This document shows positions 47,767 to 56,690 of a stretch of DNA of 64,000 nt, piece by piece. This DNA comes from JADLGL01 sp963667605. GTDB lineage: Bacteria > Pseudomonadota > Alphaproteobacteria > Rhizobiales > Kaistiaceae. A model generated the notes under the pieces. That model saw only the letters and a program-made list of their open reading frames with translations. It had not been told where the DNA came from and ran no database searches. The stretch lies in contig CAXXUZ010000003.1 in the NCBI GenBank assembly GCA_963667605.2, positions 1,116,001-1,180,000 on the forward strand, in the 5' to 3' direction. How positions within the stretch are numbered: position 1 is the stretch's first letter; every line of letters starts with the position of its first letter. A program made the position numbers and the translations under genes.

Positions 47767-48141
47767 ATGAGACGGAACACCAATCACCAGAAAGCATCGG
47801 CCGAGAAGGTCGTGAAGGACATCCGGCGGGCGACTCGTCGGCAGTTCGGCGCCGAAGAGAAGATCCGGATCGTTCTGGAGGGCCTGCGCGGCGAGGACAG
47901 TATCGCTGAGCTGTGTCGCCGTGAGGGGATCAACCAGAACCTCTATTACCGCTGGTCGAAGGACTTCCTGGAGGCCGGGAAGAAGCGCCTGGCGGGTGAC
48001 ACTGCCCGTGAGGCTACCTCCGATGAGGTCCGGCATCTTCGCAGTGAGGCACTGGCACTCAAGGAGGCCGTTGCTGACCTGACGCTGGACAACCGTCTAC
48101 TCAAAAAAAGCATGATCGCGGATGGGGGAGAGGAGGCATGA
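47767..48141 (+). CDS. IS3-type transposase OrfA
   Basis: A 124-residue helix-turn-helix protein: RRQFGAEEKIRIVLEGLRGE, DSIAELCRREGINQNLYYRW, then a leucine-zipper part LRSEALALKEAVADLTLDNR and LLKKSMI. It binds the IS ends. The ATG at 47767 follows GAAG. The stop overlaps orfB by four bases (ATGA). Confidence 0.92.
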   Translation: MRRNTNHQKASAEKVVKDIRRATRRQFGAEEKIRIVLEGLRGEDSIAELCRREGINQNLYYRWSKDFLEAGKKRLAGDTAREATSDEVRHLRSEALALKEAVADLTLDNRLLKKSMIADGGEEA

Positions 48142-49118
48142 GGTATCCACTATCGGAGAAGCTGGAGATCATCCGGCTGGTTGAGCGATCCCATCTGCCG
48201 GCCAAGCGCACGCTGGCGCAGTTGGGCATTCCCCGCACCTCGTTTTATCGCTGGTACGACCGCTATCTGACCGGCGGACCGGAGGCCCTGGAGGACCGCC
48301 GCTCGCGGCCTGGCCAAGTCTGGAACCGTATCCCCGATGAGGTGAGAGACCGGATCGTACAGCTGGCGCTGGACGAGACGGATCTGTCGCCGCGGGAACT
48401 GGCTGTCCGGTTCACAGACACAGAGGGCTACTTTGTATCGGAATCCTCGGTTTATCGACTGCTCAAGGCCCATGATCTGATCACCAGCCCGGCCTTTATC
48501 GTCCTCAAGGCGTCCGACGAGTTCCAGGACAAGACCACGGCGCCAAACCAGCTCTGGCAGACCGACTTCACTTACCTCAAGGTCATTGATTGGGGCTGGT
48601 TCTACCTCTCCACCGTGCTCGACGACTTCTCGCGCACCATTATCGCGTGGAAGCTCTGCACCACGATGAAGGCCGAGGACGTCACCGATACGCTGGAACT
48701 GGCGCTCAAGGCGTCAGGTTGCGATCGGGCAACGGTCATTCACAAGCCACGGCTCCTGTCTGACAACGGCTCCAGCTACATCGCCGACGATCTGGCCAAA
48801 TGGCTCGACGACCGCGATATGGAGCACATTCGCGGCGCTCCCTATCATCCGCAAACCCAGGGCAAGATCGAGCGTTGGCATCAAACCCTGAAGAACCGCA
48901 TCCTTTTGGAAAATTACTATCTGCCTGGCGACTTGGAGACACAGATCGAGGCCTTCGTCGGCCACTACAATTATCACCGCTACCACGAGAGCCTGGGCAA
49001 CCTCACGCCGGCCGATGTCTACTTCGGGCGCGGCCAGACCATCCTGTTGAAAAGAGAAAAGATCAAACAAAAGACGCTACAAACCCGGCGCTTGCAATAC
49101 CGCAAAACCGCCGCATAA
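48138..49118 (+). CDS. IS3-type transposase OrfB (DDE integrase core)
   Basis: A 326-residue transposase with an N-terminal helix-turn-helix (TLAQLGIPRTSFYRWYDRYL) and an rve integrase core. The catalytic residues lie in LWQTDFTYLKVIDWGWFYLS (first Asp), LLSDNGSSYIADDLAKWL (second Asp) and HPQTQGKIERWHQTLKNR (Glu). The order and length are complete, so this copy is probably active. Confidence 0.92.
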   Translation: MRYPLSEKLEIIRLVERSHLPAKRTLAQLGIPRTSFYRWYDRYLTGGPEALEDRRSRPGQVWNRIPDEVRDRIVQLALDETDLSPRELAVRFTDTEGYFVSESSVYRLLKAHDLITSPAFIVLKASDEFQDKTTAPNQLWQTDFTYLKVIDWGWFYLSTVLDDFSRTIIAWKLCTTMKAEDVTDTLELALKASGCDRATVIHKPRLLSDNGSSYIADDLAKWLDDRDMEHIRGAPYHPQTQGKIERWHQTLKNRILLENYYLPGDLETQIEAFVGHYNYHRYHESLGNLTPADVYFGRGQTILLKREKIKQKTLQTRRLQYRKTAA

Positions 49119-50701
49119 AATGACCAACCAGATGGGCCGAACCCTCTCTTAAATCAGGCCGCTCATCGGTTCCAAATTACCTGACGACGGACAGCTTCAC
49201 CAGCACGGCAGTGATTTCCAGCATCGCGAAACCCATCCCCATGCAGCTTCGGGGGCCGCTGCCGAACGGCAAATAAGCGAGCTTGTGTCGCGCCTTCGTG
49301 GCTTCTGGACTGAAGCGGTCCGGGTCGAACAGATCCGGCTCATCCCACAATTTTTCGGTGGCGATGGACCGCATAGACCGGAATAACGATGGAACTTCGG
49401 CGGGTGATATCGACATTGCCGATCTTTCCCTCGCGCACCGGCGTCCGGAGCAGCCACGGGACCGGGGGATAAAGCCGCAACGCCTCGCTGATCACCTGGC
49501 GGGTGTAGGCCAGTGATGAGACTCGCTCTGGGACGATTCCCTCAGCCCCGCCTGCATCTTCGATTTCTGCGAGCACGCGCTCCTCAACCTCCGGGTGGAT
49601 GCTGAGCAAATAGAATGTCCAGGTGAGGGCGAGCGCGGTTGTGTCATGACCGGCGGACATGAAGGTGACCAGATTGTCGATGATCTCGGGGTCGCTCATC
49701 GCCTCCCCTGATCCCTCATCCCTCGAATCGATCGGAGATTGCAGCAGATCATCCTCGCGTGATTGATGGGTTCGGGCGGTAACGATATCGCTGGCGACGC
49801 GACGAACGTAATTCGCCGCGGCCGTAACCCGCCGCCGGCCGGGATAGGGGAAGCTGGCCGGCAGCCCGATATTGGCAAGCGCAATCACCCAGCCGGTTGA
49901 GCCAACCACTGTCTTGCTTGCTTCGATTTGTGCCTCGACGTCGAAGCGGTACGTGCCGGACAAGAACGTCGCCGCGAATATCTGAAGGGTTGTGAGCTTC
50001 ATCTCATCGGAGAGGGAGATCGGCGTGCCTGCCGGCATTTTCGCGAGACGATCCGCCTCGCTCTCGGTGCTCGTCAGAATCTGCTGGACGTAGCTCTCGA
50101 TCCGGTCGGGACGGAAGATCGGGGCCGCGATCTGCCGCTGATGCCGCCAATGTTCACCCTCCGATGTGAGTATGCCTTCCCCAAGGATCGGACCAAGCAC
50201 ACGGTGGAAGATCTCTGACTTGTTATAGCGCTCTCGATCTTCGACCAGCACCAGCCGGATAAGATCCGGATCTGTAACAAACACGCTCAGGCGCCGGTTT
50301 GCCCGCAGGGTATGAAGGCCCTCGCGATAGACAGCCTCCCAAAGAAGCTCAAGCGGGTTGCGTATCGCGATTCCCAACCGGCGCCGGCCGGCCACTGGTT
50401 CGGGCGGCGGGACTACACGTGCCGGACCGTCCGCGACGATGCATCGCTCCATCTTGTTCAGCCCACCAGCTTCAAGGCGCCAGCAAAGATGCGGGCAGCG
50501 CACTCACTTCTGCGCGAGACCGATGTCGTAGCAGGGCCCGCAACATCCACCGTTTACACATTACTGAGACAAACCTCCAGAGGACGAATCTGCCGGGTGG
50601 CTGCAGTCAGACGAGACGTACCTGGATACTAAAAGCCAGGCACATTCCGATATGTTGATCATGAGCGCTGCCTCCAAGGAGCCGATCAATGGCCAGCGAG
50701 G

Positions 50702-51931
50702 TTAGGCTCTTTCCTGAATGGAACGTCTTGAGCTCGGCCGAGCCGCGTCGTCATAAAGGTATTCGCGGCTGATCGGTACCGTGTCAATTCGCTTCGCTAG
50801 CTGCAGCTGCATTACCGCCACATCGCCGTGCTTGAATGCGATCTCGTTGAGTTGCAGATAGAACTCCCACATTCGGCAGAATCGCTCGTCAAACATCTGC
50901 GTAACCTCGCTTTGCCGCGCCTGGAAGCGTTCGTCCCAAGCTGCCAGGGTCTTGGAATAGTGGATCCGCATCACCTCCAAATCGGTGAGCCACATACGCT
51001 GTCCCTCGACGAGCGGGACTAGTTGCGACAGGCTCGGTAGGCAGGCGCCCGGGAAGATGTATTTCTTCATCCAAGCGTTGATAGATCGAGGCCCCGTCGT
51101 CCAGCTGATTGTGTGTAGAAGGGCTACTCCATCAGGCTTCAAGAGTCGTCTCAAATGTTCAAAGAACTCTCCGAAACTCCGTCGCCCCACATGCTCAAAC
51201 ATGCCAACCGAGACGATCCGATCGTAACTGCCCACCTCCTCGCGATAGTCGAGGAGCTTGAACGTCACTCTGTTGTCCAATCCCTCGTCTTCGGCCCGTC
51301 GAACTGAAATCTCATACTGATCCCTCGAAAGGGTCACCCCGGTGACATGGGCGCCGTAGTCAGTGGCGAGCGTAATCGCAAGCCCGCCCCAGCCCGATCC
51401 GATGTCCAGCACGCGCATCCCCGGCTCAAGGAGGAGCTTCGCCGCGATATGGTGCTTCTTGTCGATCTGCGCCTGGTCCAATGACTCCACACCATCTCGC
51501 CAGTAACCACATGAGTACTGTAGATCTTTATCGAGGAACATTTCATATAGTTGGTGGCCAATGTCATAGTGGTGCTGGACGTTGCGCGACGCCGTTTTCT
51601 TGTCGTTGCGACCGATCATGTTGGCTATCCTGAATAGGGCTGCTCCCACTGAGCCTCCAGGATCCCTGCCCTCGGTGGACACCACAAGTACCTCGAGGAA
51701 ATCGCGGAGGGTCCCCGATTCGATCGAGTAGGCGCCGTCCATATATCCTTCGCCGATTGCAAGCCCGGGGTGTCGGAGGAGCCTGCGGATGAAGTGGCGA
51801 TCGTGGATACGCACCGCAACTGACGGGCCTGAGCCGGCCACGCCGAATGTTCTGCGACGGCCCGCGTCGCCGATCAGTGTGATCTCGCCGTGAGTAATCA
51901 GGCGACTGATGAACCTATCGAACAATGGCAT
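50702..51931 (-). CDS. cfa: Cyclopropane-fatty-acyl-phospholipid synthase family methyltransferase
   Basis: A SAM-dependent lipid methyltransferase of about 409 residues. The N-terminal lipid-binding part has LLRHPGLAIGEGYMDGAYSI. The catalytic part has NVQHHYDIGHQLYEMFLD, YSCGYWRDGVESLDQAQ, the SAM motif MRVLDIGSGWGGLAITLA, YDRIVSVGMFEHVG, the bicarbonate-site region KKYIFPGACLPSL and IHYSKTLAAWDERF. It methylates cis double bonds of acyl chains or transfers methyl groups to related lipids. ATG at 51931 is chosen over 51943. It lies just before the P450 on the same strand and next to sphingolipid-type genes, so it may act on an unusual lipid. Confidence 0.92.
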   Translation of the reverse strand: MPLFDRFISRLITHGEITLIGDAGRRRTFGVAGSGPSVAVRIHDRHFIRRLLRHPGLAIGEGYMDGAYSIESGTLRDFLEVLVVSTEGRDPGGSVGAALFRIANMIGRNDKKTASRNVQHHYDIGHQLYEMFLDKDLQYSCGYWRDGVESLDQAQIDKKHHIAAKLLLEPGMRVLDIGSGWGGLAITLATDYGAHVTGVTLSRDQYEISVRRAEDEGLDNRVTFKLLDYREEVGSYDRIVSVGMFEHVGRRSFGEFFEHLRRLLKPDGVALLHTISWTTGPRSINAWMKKYIFPGACLPSLSQLVPLVEGQRMWLTDLEVMRIHYSKTLAAWDERFQARQSEVTQMFDERFCRMWEFYLQLNEIAFKHGDVAVMQLQLAKRIDTVPISREYLYDDAARPSSRRSIQERA

Positions 51932-52205
51932 GATGTATCCCATACAAACATTGCGGAGCGCAGAGCATATAGCCGTCAGATGCAGTCGTCGGCCTGTGTA
52001 AGAATAAGCCTCGTCTACTCATGATTGGGCTGAGTTTTGGGCTTGCGCCCGCAAATGGGGCCCCATCACATCAGCCGCTACGGTCAAAGCTATTGGGTGA
52101 AATGGGAGTAGCGCAAGTCCTCTCGTACCGGCGTGTATAGTCTCAATGGCAATCGTCCCGCCTAAATGACGTGCGGCCGGAGGGCGCGCAGCATAGGAGT
52201 TTTCT
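51932..52205. other. Divergent promoter region of cfa-type and GNAT-type genes
   Basis: About 270 bases without a gene. A purine-rich AGGAG at about 52194 is the ribosome site for the GTG start at 52206. No terminator or RNA motif is evident. Confidence 0.5.
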
Positions 52206-53453
52206 GTGGTTAGAGAACCCATCTCGGTAAGAGCCATTTCCAAAAAGCGCGACTTGAGGAAGTTTATTAATCTGCAGTGGCACGCCAACCTGGCTAATCC
52301 GCTATGGGCTGGGCCATTGATCTCCGATGAACGGCGCAGTCTGAACCCTCACAAAAACCCTGCGCTTGCATATTGTGAAGTTGCGCTCGCGCTTGCCGAG
52401 CGAAATGGACGTTCGATAGGTCGGATAATGGGTATTATAAACAGTCGGCACAATGCAATGTCGGGGGAACGGGTTGCGCGGTTTAGCTCGTTCGATTGCG
52501 AGAATATCGAAGAGACCGCTCGCGCCTTACTAGCTTGGTTGGAGGAATGGGCTCGAGCAAACAACTGCGTCCGCGTTATTGGTCCTATGGGTTTTTCGGA
52601 TCAAGATCCAGAGGGAATGCTCGTAGAAGGTTTCGACAAAGAGCCGGGAATCGCGACCCTGCACGGCCCGCGCTATCTGCCGTATTTCATGGAAGCGTCT
52701 GGGTACAAGAAGGAGGTCGATTACGTCACTTACCTCGGCACCACCGACATCCCGAAGCGCGTGGCAAAGATCGCGAACCGTGTGCGCAAACGGAGCAGCC
52801 TGAGGTTGATCGACTTCACGACAAAGAAAGAGCTTCGGGCAAACGCCCACAGGGTTCTAAGCCTGATGAATGACGCCTATGATGGGATTTACGGGTACGT
52901 GGCCCTAAACGAAGCTGAGAAAGCGGATCTTACAAAGCGGTTTATACGATACCTCGATCCGCGCTTTGTGAAGGTGGTCGAGCATGACGGCGACGCCGTT
53001 GGTTTTGTCATCGCGATGCCACATGTGGCACCCGGGTTCAGAAAAGCAAAGGGACGCCTATTTCCTTTCGGCCTGTACCACATTCTGCGTTCAATGAAGA
53101 ACACAAATCAGCTCAATGCACTCCTGGGCGGCGTCAAATCCGCGTGGCGCGGTAAGGGTGTCGATGTGCTGCTCAATACCGCGCTCGCGGACGCTGCCCA
53201 GAAGGCTGGATTGACGGTGTTAGACTCGCAACACGTTCTCGAGACCAATGGCCCGATGCGGACCTATTACGAGAACTGGGGAGCGGTAATCTACAAGCGG
53301 CACAGAATATTTCAAAAGGATCTGGGCCTCGCCGTTTTGCCGGGCCAGGTCCGCCAGATCCGAAGCATAACCAGGGTCGACGACCTGCCTCTAACTTCGG
53401 CGATCGCGCCGATGACGCCTTCCCGCCAATATTTGCATCGACAAGATATCTAG
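52206..53453 (+). CDS. GNAT-fold acyltransferase, candidate ceramide synthase
   Basis: A 415-residue protein of the large GNAT-like type (YghO-like). Conserved stretches are FINLQWHANLANPLWAGPL, ARFSSFDCENIEETARALLA, RVIGPMGFSDQDPEGMLVEG and PYFMEASGYKKEVDYVTYLG, and the C-terminal acyltransferase half contains FVIAMPHVAPGFRKAKGRLF and WRGKGVDVLLNTALADAAQK, where the GKG turn fits acyl-CoA binding. In Caulobacter a GNAT-superfamily protein has been reported as the bacterial ceramide synthase. Here the gene sits beside a serine palmitoyltransferase, so N-acylation of a sphingoid base is a reasonable inference. Base composition is visibly lower in GC than the housekeeping genes. The start is GTG with AGGAG upstream. 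Confidence 0.72.
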   Translation: MVREPISVRAISKKRDLRKFINLQWHANLANPLWAGPLISDERRSLNPHKNPALAYCEVALALAERNGRSIGRIMGIINSRHNAMSGERVARFSSFDCENIEETARALLAWLEEWARANNCVRVIGPMGFSDQDPEGMLVEGFDKEPGIATLHGPRYLPYFMEASGYKKEVDYVTYLGTTDIPKRVAKIANRVRKRSSLRLIDFTTKKELRANAHRVLSLMNDAYDGIYGYVALNEAEKADLTKRFIRYLDPRFVKVVEHDGDAVGFVIAMPHVAPGFRKAKGRLFPFGLYHILRSMKNTNQLNALLGGVKSAWRGKGVDVLLNTALADAAQKAGLTVLDSQHVLETNGPMRTYYENWGAVIYKRHRIFQKDLGLAVLPGQVRQIRSITRVDDLPLTSAIAPMTPSRQYLHRQDI

Positions 53454-53517
53454 CCAAGGGCACTCACACCTACACACTAGCGCGACCCTGGCGCTTCGGG
53501 TAAAAGTTTCAAGCAAA

Positions 53518-54708
53518 TCACTGGCCTGAACTTTCTCTTCGCAACCCCCGAAAAGCCTTGCAAATCCGATCGACCTGCTCGTCGGTGTGCGCGGCGCTCA
53601 CGCTAACACGAACCAACGGCCTATTATGAGGCGACGCCGGCGGAAAAATCAGATTCACATAGATGCCGCTCTCGATGAGCCCGGACCAGAGGCCGAGCGC
53701 CTGCCCTCGCGTTTCTAGTCGAGCAGCGATCAACGGTCCCCTCTCTGGTCCTACCTTGTAGCCAGCCTCACTCAGGCTATCGTACACTCTTTGGGCATTT
53801 TTCCACAGTCGTTCACGCAGCTCCAGGCCTCCAATTGATAACTTAAGGGCCGCCCTTGCTGAAGCAACGCTGGCAGGCGCTAAGGACGCGGTAAAGATAT
53901 ATGGTCGACTCGAGTATCGAATTGCATCGAGCTCAGGGTGATCACTAACACAATACCCGCCGACGCCGCCGAGGCTTTTGCTGAAGGTTCCGGTAATAAA
54001 GTCAACAAATTTACCGTTCTCCGAAAGCTCAACCAAACCTGCACCTGTATTGCCCAAAACACCCAGCGAGTGCGCTTCGTCGATAAGAAGGTAACTACTA
54101 TACTTCTGTTTAATCATCAGAATCTGTTCAAGCGGGGCTCTATCCCCAAGCATACTGTATATTCCCTCCACAACTATCAGTGCCGATCTAGCCCGCTCTC
54201 CCAAGCTTCCGAGTCTCCTTTCTAAGTCTCTGATGTTATTGTGGCGAAATCTAACCATTTCCGCCCCACTCAATTTACACCCATCGTAAATACTCGCGTG
54301 ACAATGCGCGTCTATGACAAGGACATCGTCCGGACCCGCGAGGCCAGATATCGTGCCCACATTTGCTTGGTATCCTGTCGAAAAAACAATACAATTTCGT
54401 CGCTGATAGAGGGTTGCCAATTCCTCTTCTAGGGCGCGATGCCCCTTATAGGTACCATTGGCCATACGCGACCCCGTTGTCCCCGTGCCCTCGCTGTCCA
54501 CGGCAGCATGAGCAGCGGCAATACTCTCTGGCGCAAACGTAAGTCCCAGGTAGTTGTTGGTGCCGGCCAATATCATAACGCGCCCATCGATAGACGCCTC
54601 AGTAGGTGAATGCATCCGCTCGATAGTACTGCCGAATATCTCCGGCTTGATATCGAGAAACGGCTTCCTTTCTACTAGAAACATAGAGAACTTATCGAAT
54701 AGTGCCAT
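53518..54708 (-). CDS. spt: Serine palmitoyltransferase (alpha-oxoamine synthase)
   Basis: A 396-residue PLP enzyme that condenses serine with a long-chain acyl thioester, the first step of sphingolipid synthesis. It follows the Sphingomonas SPT pattern closely: MHSPTEASIDGRVMILAGTN, GTGTTGSRMANGTYKGHRAL, HASIYDGCKLSGAEMVRFRH, VVEGIYSMLGDRAPLEQIL, the Asp-Glu-Ala-His in LLIDEAHSLGVLG, the PLP lysine in GTFSKSLGGVGGY and SRPYIFTASLAPASVASA. KBL or BioF would lack the IYDGC and SRPYIFTASL context, so SPT is preferred. The start at 54708 (MALFDKFS) is chosen over 54744. No acyl-carrier protein gene is adjacent, unlike many spt loci. GC is lower than in backbone genes. Confidence 0.88.
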   Translation of the reverse strand: MALFDKFSMFLVERKPFLDIKPEIFGSTIERMHSPTEASIDGRVMILAGTNNYLGLTFAPESIAAAHAAVDSEGTGTTGSRMANGTYKGHRALEEELATLYQRRNCIVFSTGYQANVGTISGLAGPDDVLVIDAHCHASIYDGCKLSGAEMVRFRHNNIRDLERRLGSLGERARSALIVVEGIYSMLGDRAPLEQILMIKQKYSSYLLIDEAHSLGVLGNTGAGLVELSENGKFVDFITGTFSKSLGGVGGYCVSDHPELDAIRYSSRPYIFTASLAPASVASARAALKLSIGGLELRERLWKNAQRVYDSLSEAGYKVGPERGPLIAARLETRGQALGLWSGLIESGIYVNLIFPPASPHNRPLVRVSVSAAHTDEQVDRICKAFRGLRRESSGQ

Positions 54709-55236
54709 TGAATGAGTGCTCCGAGGAACTTCGGGATTGACCATCGAAAGCTTGCCAGAAAGTCCCTCCGGCCATCTGACAATTGACTAAGTTGGCATTC
54801 GTCAGAAATCTCTCGTCTTTCTCGACTAAATCTGCCCATTCCGCGCAGCCCGCCGTTGGGAGGCACGCGTGCACGACTGTAAGGACCACGTTCGATGTTA
54901 ACGACTGCCCTGGCAACCTCAAGGGATCACGAGAAGCTGCCTTATTCGCGGGACCCCTACTGGCTGGCGCGGCACGTTCATTGGTGGGCTTCACTTGTCT
55001 CCCCACGAATCGAGACGCAACGATCGCCAAGGCGACCAAATCGCTGGAATGGCGGCCACACCGGGAAACAGCGTCAACGGATTGATCAACCCCACCGGTC
55101 AGTCTTCAGGATCGGCGCCTCCGGCGGCCTGATACGATTCCGCGCCTCGAAAGTCGATCGAGTTTGTTTGCGATCAAAACCCTGTCTATATGGTCATACA
55201 CCCCCCAAAAACCGCCAACGCACGGTCGCCTCCAAT
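54709..55236. other. Gap between spt and the SDR gene
   Basis: About 530 bases between divergent genes. A reading frame open from 54895 runs into the SDR gene, but its first 114 residues have no recognisable domain and are rich in Arg, Trp and Pro, unlike a real N-terminus. It should contain the promoters of both lipid genes. Confidence 0.5.
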
Positions 55237-56061
55237 ATGCCTGTTGTCCTAATTACCGGCTGCTCAAGCGGATTTGGAAAGTCGATTGCAGCTCGGCTGG
55301 CGGCGTCAGATCACATTGTGTACGCAACGATGAGGTCTCTCGCAAAAAAAGGGAAGCTAGCTGAGGAGCTTGGCGAACGACGGACGACGGCGCGGATCTG
55401 TAGATTAGATGTCACTGACGATACTTCTGTCGAAAAGGTAATGAATAAGGTAGCTTCTGAGCAAGGTAGAATTGACGTTCTCGTAAACAATGCAGGAATT
55501 GGCGTTGGGGGGTTCTTTGAAGACCTGACTGAAAACGAGAACCGAGAGGTCATGGAAACAAACTTCTTCGGTGTTCAGAGGGTAACGCGATGGGCACTCC
55601 CACTGCTCAGGAATTCCCATGACGGAAAGATTATCAACATGTCAAGCTTGTCGGGTTTCACGGGTTTCCCGGGCTTGAGCGCGTACCATTCCAGCAAGTG
55701 GGCTCTAGAGGGTTTCTCCGAAAGTCTCCGGTTCGAGCTGTTGGCAATTGGAATTAAGGTGCATCTGATCCAGCCCGGCTCTTATGACACTGAGATCTTT
55801 CACAAAAACAGAAGAATGTCGGTAAACTTTCATCCAGACGACATCAGATCGAAGCGGATTGTCAGACTTGTGGAGGATCACCCAAGAAGCCACAGGATAG
55901 AAGAAATTAGTCAAACTGTTGAGAAGATCATCGACAACAGGCTGAAGGCCTTTCGCATTCGTTGCGGAAGAGATGCCAAGCTCGCAGCTTTCCTAAAGAG
56001 ATATGTACCTTTCTTTTTGCTAGAGAAATTCGTAATGAATCGGACCAGCGGTCGAAACTGA
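55237..56061 (+). CDS. Classical short-chain dehydrogenase, candidate 3-ketosphinganine reductase
   Basis: A 274-residue classical SDR starting MPVVLITGCSSGFGKSIAAR with the TGxxxGxG NAD(P) motif. It has LDVTDDTSVEKVMNKV, VLVNNAGIGVGGFFEDL, catalytic Ser in IINMSSLSGFTGFPGLS and the YxxxK pair in AYHSSKWALEGFSESL. The basic C-terminus has LKRYVPFFLLEKFVM, a possible membrane contact as in lipid-active SDRs. The eukaryotic 3-ketodihydrosphingosine reductase is also a classical SDR, and the neighbouring spt suggests that role here, but the assignment is contextual. It is A/T-richer than backbone genes. Confidence 0.75.
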   Translation: MPVVLITGCSSGFGKSIAARLAASDHIVYATMRSLAKKGKLAEELGERRTTARICRLDVTDDTSVEKVMNKVASEQGRIDVLVNNAGIGVGGFFEDLTENENREVMETNFFGVQRVTRWALPLLRNSHDGKIINMSSLSGFTGFPGLSAYHSSKWALEGFSESLRFELLAIGIKVHLIQPGSYDTEIFHKNRRMSVNFHPDDIRSKRIVRLVEDHPRSHRIEEISQTVEKIIDNRLKAFRIRCGRDAKLAAFLKRYVPFFLLEKFVMNRTSGRN

Positions 56062-56690
56062 AATCGGGTTAAGCCACAGTCAAAAGAGCTTGAGTTGTTC
56101 TGGCGCAGGGTGGGCGTTCCGCTGCCCCGCGTCAGTGCAGAACATCGGTTCTTCAGTATTTGCCTCGATGGCCCGCTTTGAGGCGTGCGGCTTGGCCCCA
56201 TTGGGAGCGACCTTCAGAGCCCTGCGTCAATCACTGACAGAGAGTGATGGGTTATGTTAGCCAGACCGGACGTTGGACAGTACAATGTTGCTTAAGCGCA
56301 CGCTTCGACGTGATACGGGCCGCCTGACGGGCCAACAGCCCGCGCTTGGCGGAAGCTTCGGGCACCCCACACTCCAGAGTGGCCCGCCAGCATGAGCCGA
56401 TATCGGGCGATCCGTGCTAGGCGCAATCCGTCCTGGCTATTCCGGCTCGGTGCAACTTCCTTACGATAGCGAATTGGTTTGACCGTTGTCCGAAACGGAC
56501 ACTACGTTGATCACTGAAGATACCCGATTGCCAGCTGGGCGAGTTTGAGGCCCGCCATTGGGACATATCTGGCTCACGGCGCTGCGTTCATGCATATGCA
56601 ATGTCGGCGGCGCGTACCGTTGTGCGCCAGGGGCCGCCCCCAAGCGGAATTAGTCGCGCCTCAAGAGAGTACGATCTACAATGAACAAAC
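56062..56690. other. Long non-coding stretch right of the lipid genes
   Basis: About 630 bases with no supported gene. It contains the right copy of the 25-base repeat (56310-56334) and otherwise looks like a mosaic of mobile-element scars. Confidence 0.5.
56310..56334 (+). repeat. 25-base direct repeat, right copy
   Basis: Matches 43792-43816 in the same orientation with one mismatch. Neither copy overlaps an intact gene. Confidence 0.75.

Larger units (their letters stand above)
47681..49193 (+). mobile_element. IS3-type insertion sequence, complete copy
   Basis: The left end begins TGTCCGACGTCAG and the right end is its inverted form with one mismatch (CTGACGACGGACA). Two overlapping genes (orfA, orfB) lie inside. 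The 7 bases GCTTCAC directly flank both ends (47674-47680 and 49194-49200), a target duplication within the P450 gene. A truncated second copy starts at 56691. Confidence 0.92.
47522..50452 (-). pseudogene. Cytochrome P450 gene interrupted by an IS3-type element and a frameshift
   Basis: The 5' part (50452 down to 49194) encodes a P450 with HWRHQRQIAAPIFRPDRIES, the I-helix oxygen-binding FMSAGHDTTALALTW, the K-helix ExxR in VISEALRLYPPVPWLL and the haem loop FGSGPRSCMGMGFAM with the Cys ligand. The frame changes at an A5 run near 49355: VYAVHRHRK should join LWDEPDLFDPDRFS. The IS at 47681-49193 then cuts the gene after ITAVLVKL, and the tail LPRFRFELAGGSPTP to the TGA at 47522 lies beyond the IS. 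It runs with the Cfa-type gene upstream and was probably a fatty-acyl or lipid hydroxylase, which is inference. Confidence 0.9.

Noticed and set aside
54895..55236. N-terminal extension of the SDR protein from an upstream start
   Set aside because: The extra 114 residues have no domain, and the Rossmann motif starts right after ATG 55237, the normal SDR position.
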